Assembly: GCA_014773175.1 (NCBI GenBank)
Contig: VXCM01000116.1
Coordinates: 310,001 to 374,000, forward strand
DNA from: Lucifuga dentata
Lineage: Eukaryota; Chordata; Actinopteri; Ophidiiformes; Bythitidae
Reading direction: 5' to 3'
DNA length: 64,000 bases
Numbering within the stretch: the first letter of the stretch is position 1; each line of letters begins with the position of its first letter. Position numbers and translations under genes: made by a program. A model generated the notes under the pieces. It was not told the origin of the DNA and ran no database searches. It saw nothing but the letters and a program-made list of their open reading frames with translations. Of this stretch, positions 63,865-64,000 are shown piece after piece.

Positions 63865-64000
63865 CCTCCGTACAGTCCCCGTTCTCCTCCTCGCCACTCC
63901 AGCCTTTTCTTTTCATATCTCTCAGTGCCAAAAGACCCTAAAAGGTACTTAATAATCAGATTCTGTAAGGTTTAGGTTACGTCTGTTATTATAACTTTTA
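63865..64000 (+). other. Start of slc15a4 3' untranslated region
   Basis: Sequence downstream of the stop codon to the window edge. No poly(A) signal identified. Confidence 0.6.

Overview
This window is vertebrate nuclear DNA, almost certainly from a teleost fish; I cannot name the species. It has long AT-rich introns, many (CA)n/(GA)n microsatellites, Tc1-like, hAT-like and TTAA-type DNA elements, and fish-style RTE, Rex1-like and L2-like non-LTR retrotransposon pieces. The coding content is three spliced genes whose exons can be joined with every reading phase agreeing.

Layout. (1) 1-15835, plus strand: the last seven coding exons of a TMEM132-family neural adhesion gene, best called tmem132d. 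The N-terminal exons lie upstream of the window. (2) 17364-33173, minus strand: a complete 12-exon glt1d1, a GT-B fold glycosyltransferase of 343 residues, tail-to-tail with tmem132d. (3) 33174-34222: a head-to-head intergenic region of about 1 kb that probably serves as a shared or back-to-back promoter and holds a perfect 16-bp hairpin. (4) 34223-63864, plus strand: a complete 8-exon slc15a4 (PHT1 lysosomal proton-coupled histidine/oligopeptide transporter) of 586 residues. The same order and relative orientation, TMEM132D / GLT1D1 / SLC15A4, is known from human 12q24.3. The window is therefore an ancient syntenic block rather than an accessory region.

The rest is introns. They carry at least six copies of a roughly 0.55-0.6 kb foldback element with long terminal inverted repeats and TTAA target sites. 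One copy fills most of tmem132d intron 13540-14217. There are also two Tc1/mariner-type inverted-repeat elements, a hAT-like element, a TACCGTATATACTCG-ended element, a nested 158-bp insertion with a 9-bp target duplication, three 5'-truncated retrotransposon fragments, a 64-bp perfect palindrome and many simple repeats.

Assembly quality matters here. Twelve single Ns occur. Four of them sit between two exact copies of the same 61-67 bp stretch, which looks like unmerged contig overlaps. One such artefact duplicates a tmem132d splice acceptor and exon start, and another breaks a reverse transcriptase frame. The three genes are not a pathway; they are linked by chromosomal history. I found no convincing novel gene system. 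The most interesting signals are the TTAA foldback family, the palindromes, the GC-AG intron in tmem132d and the promoter hairpin.
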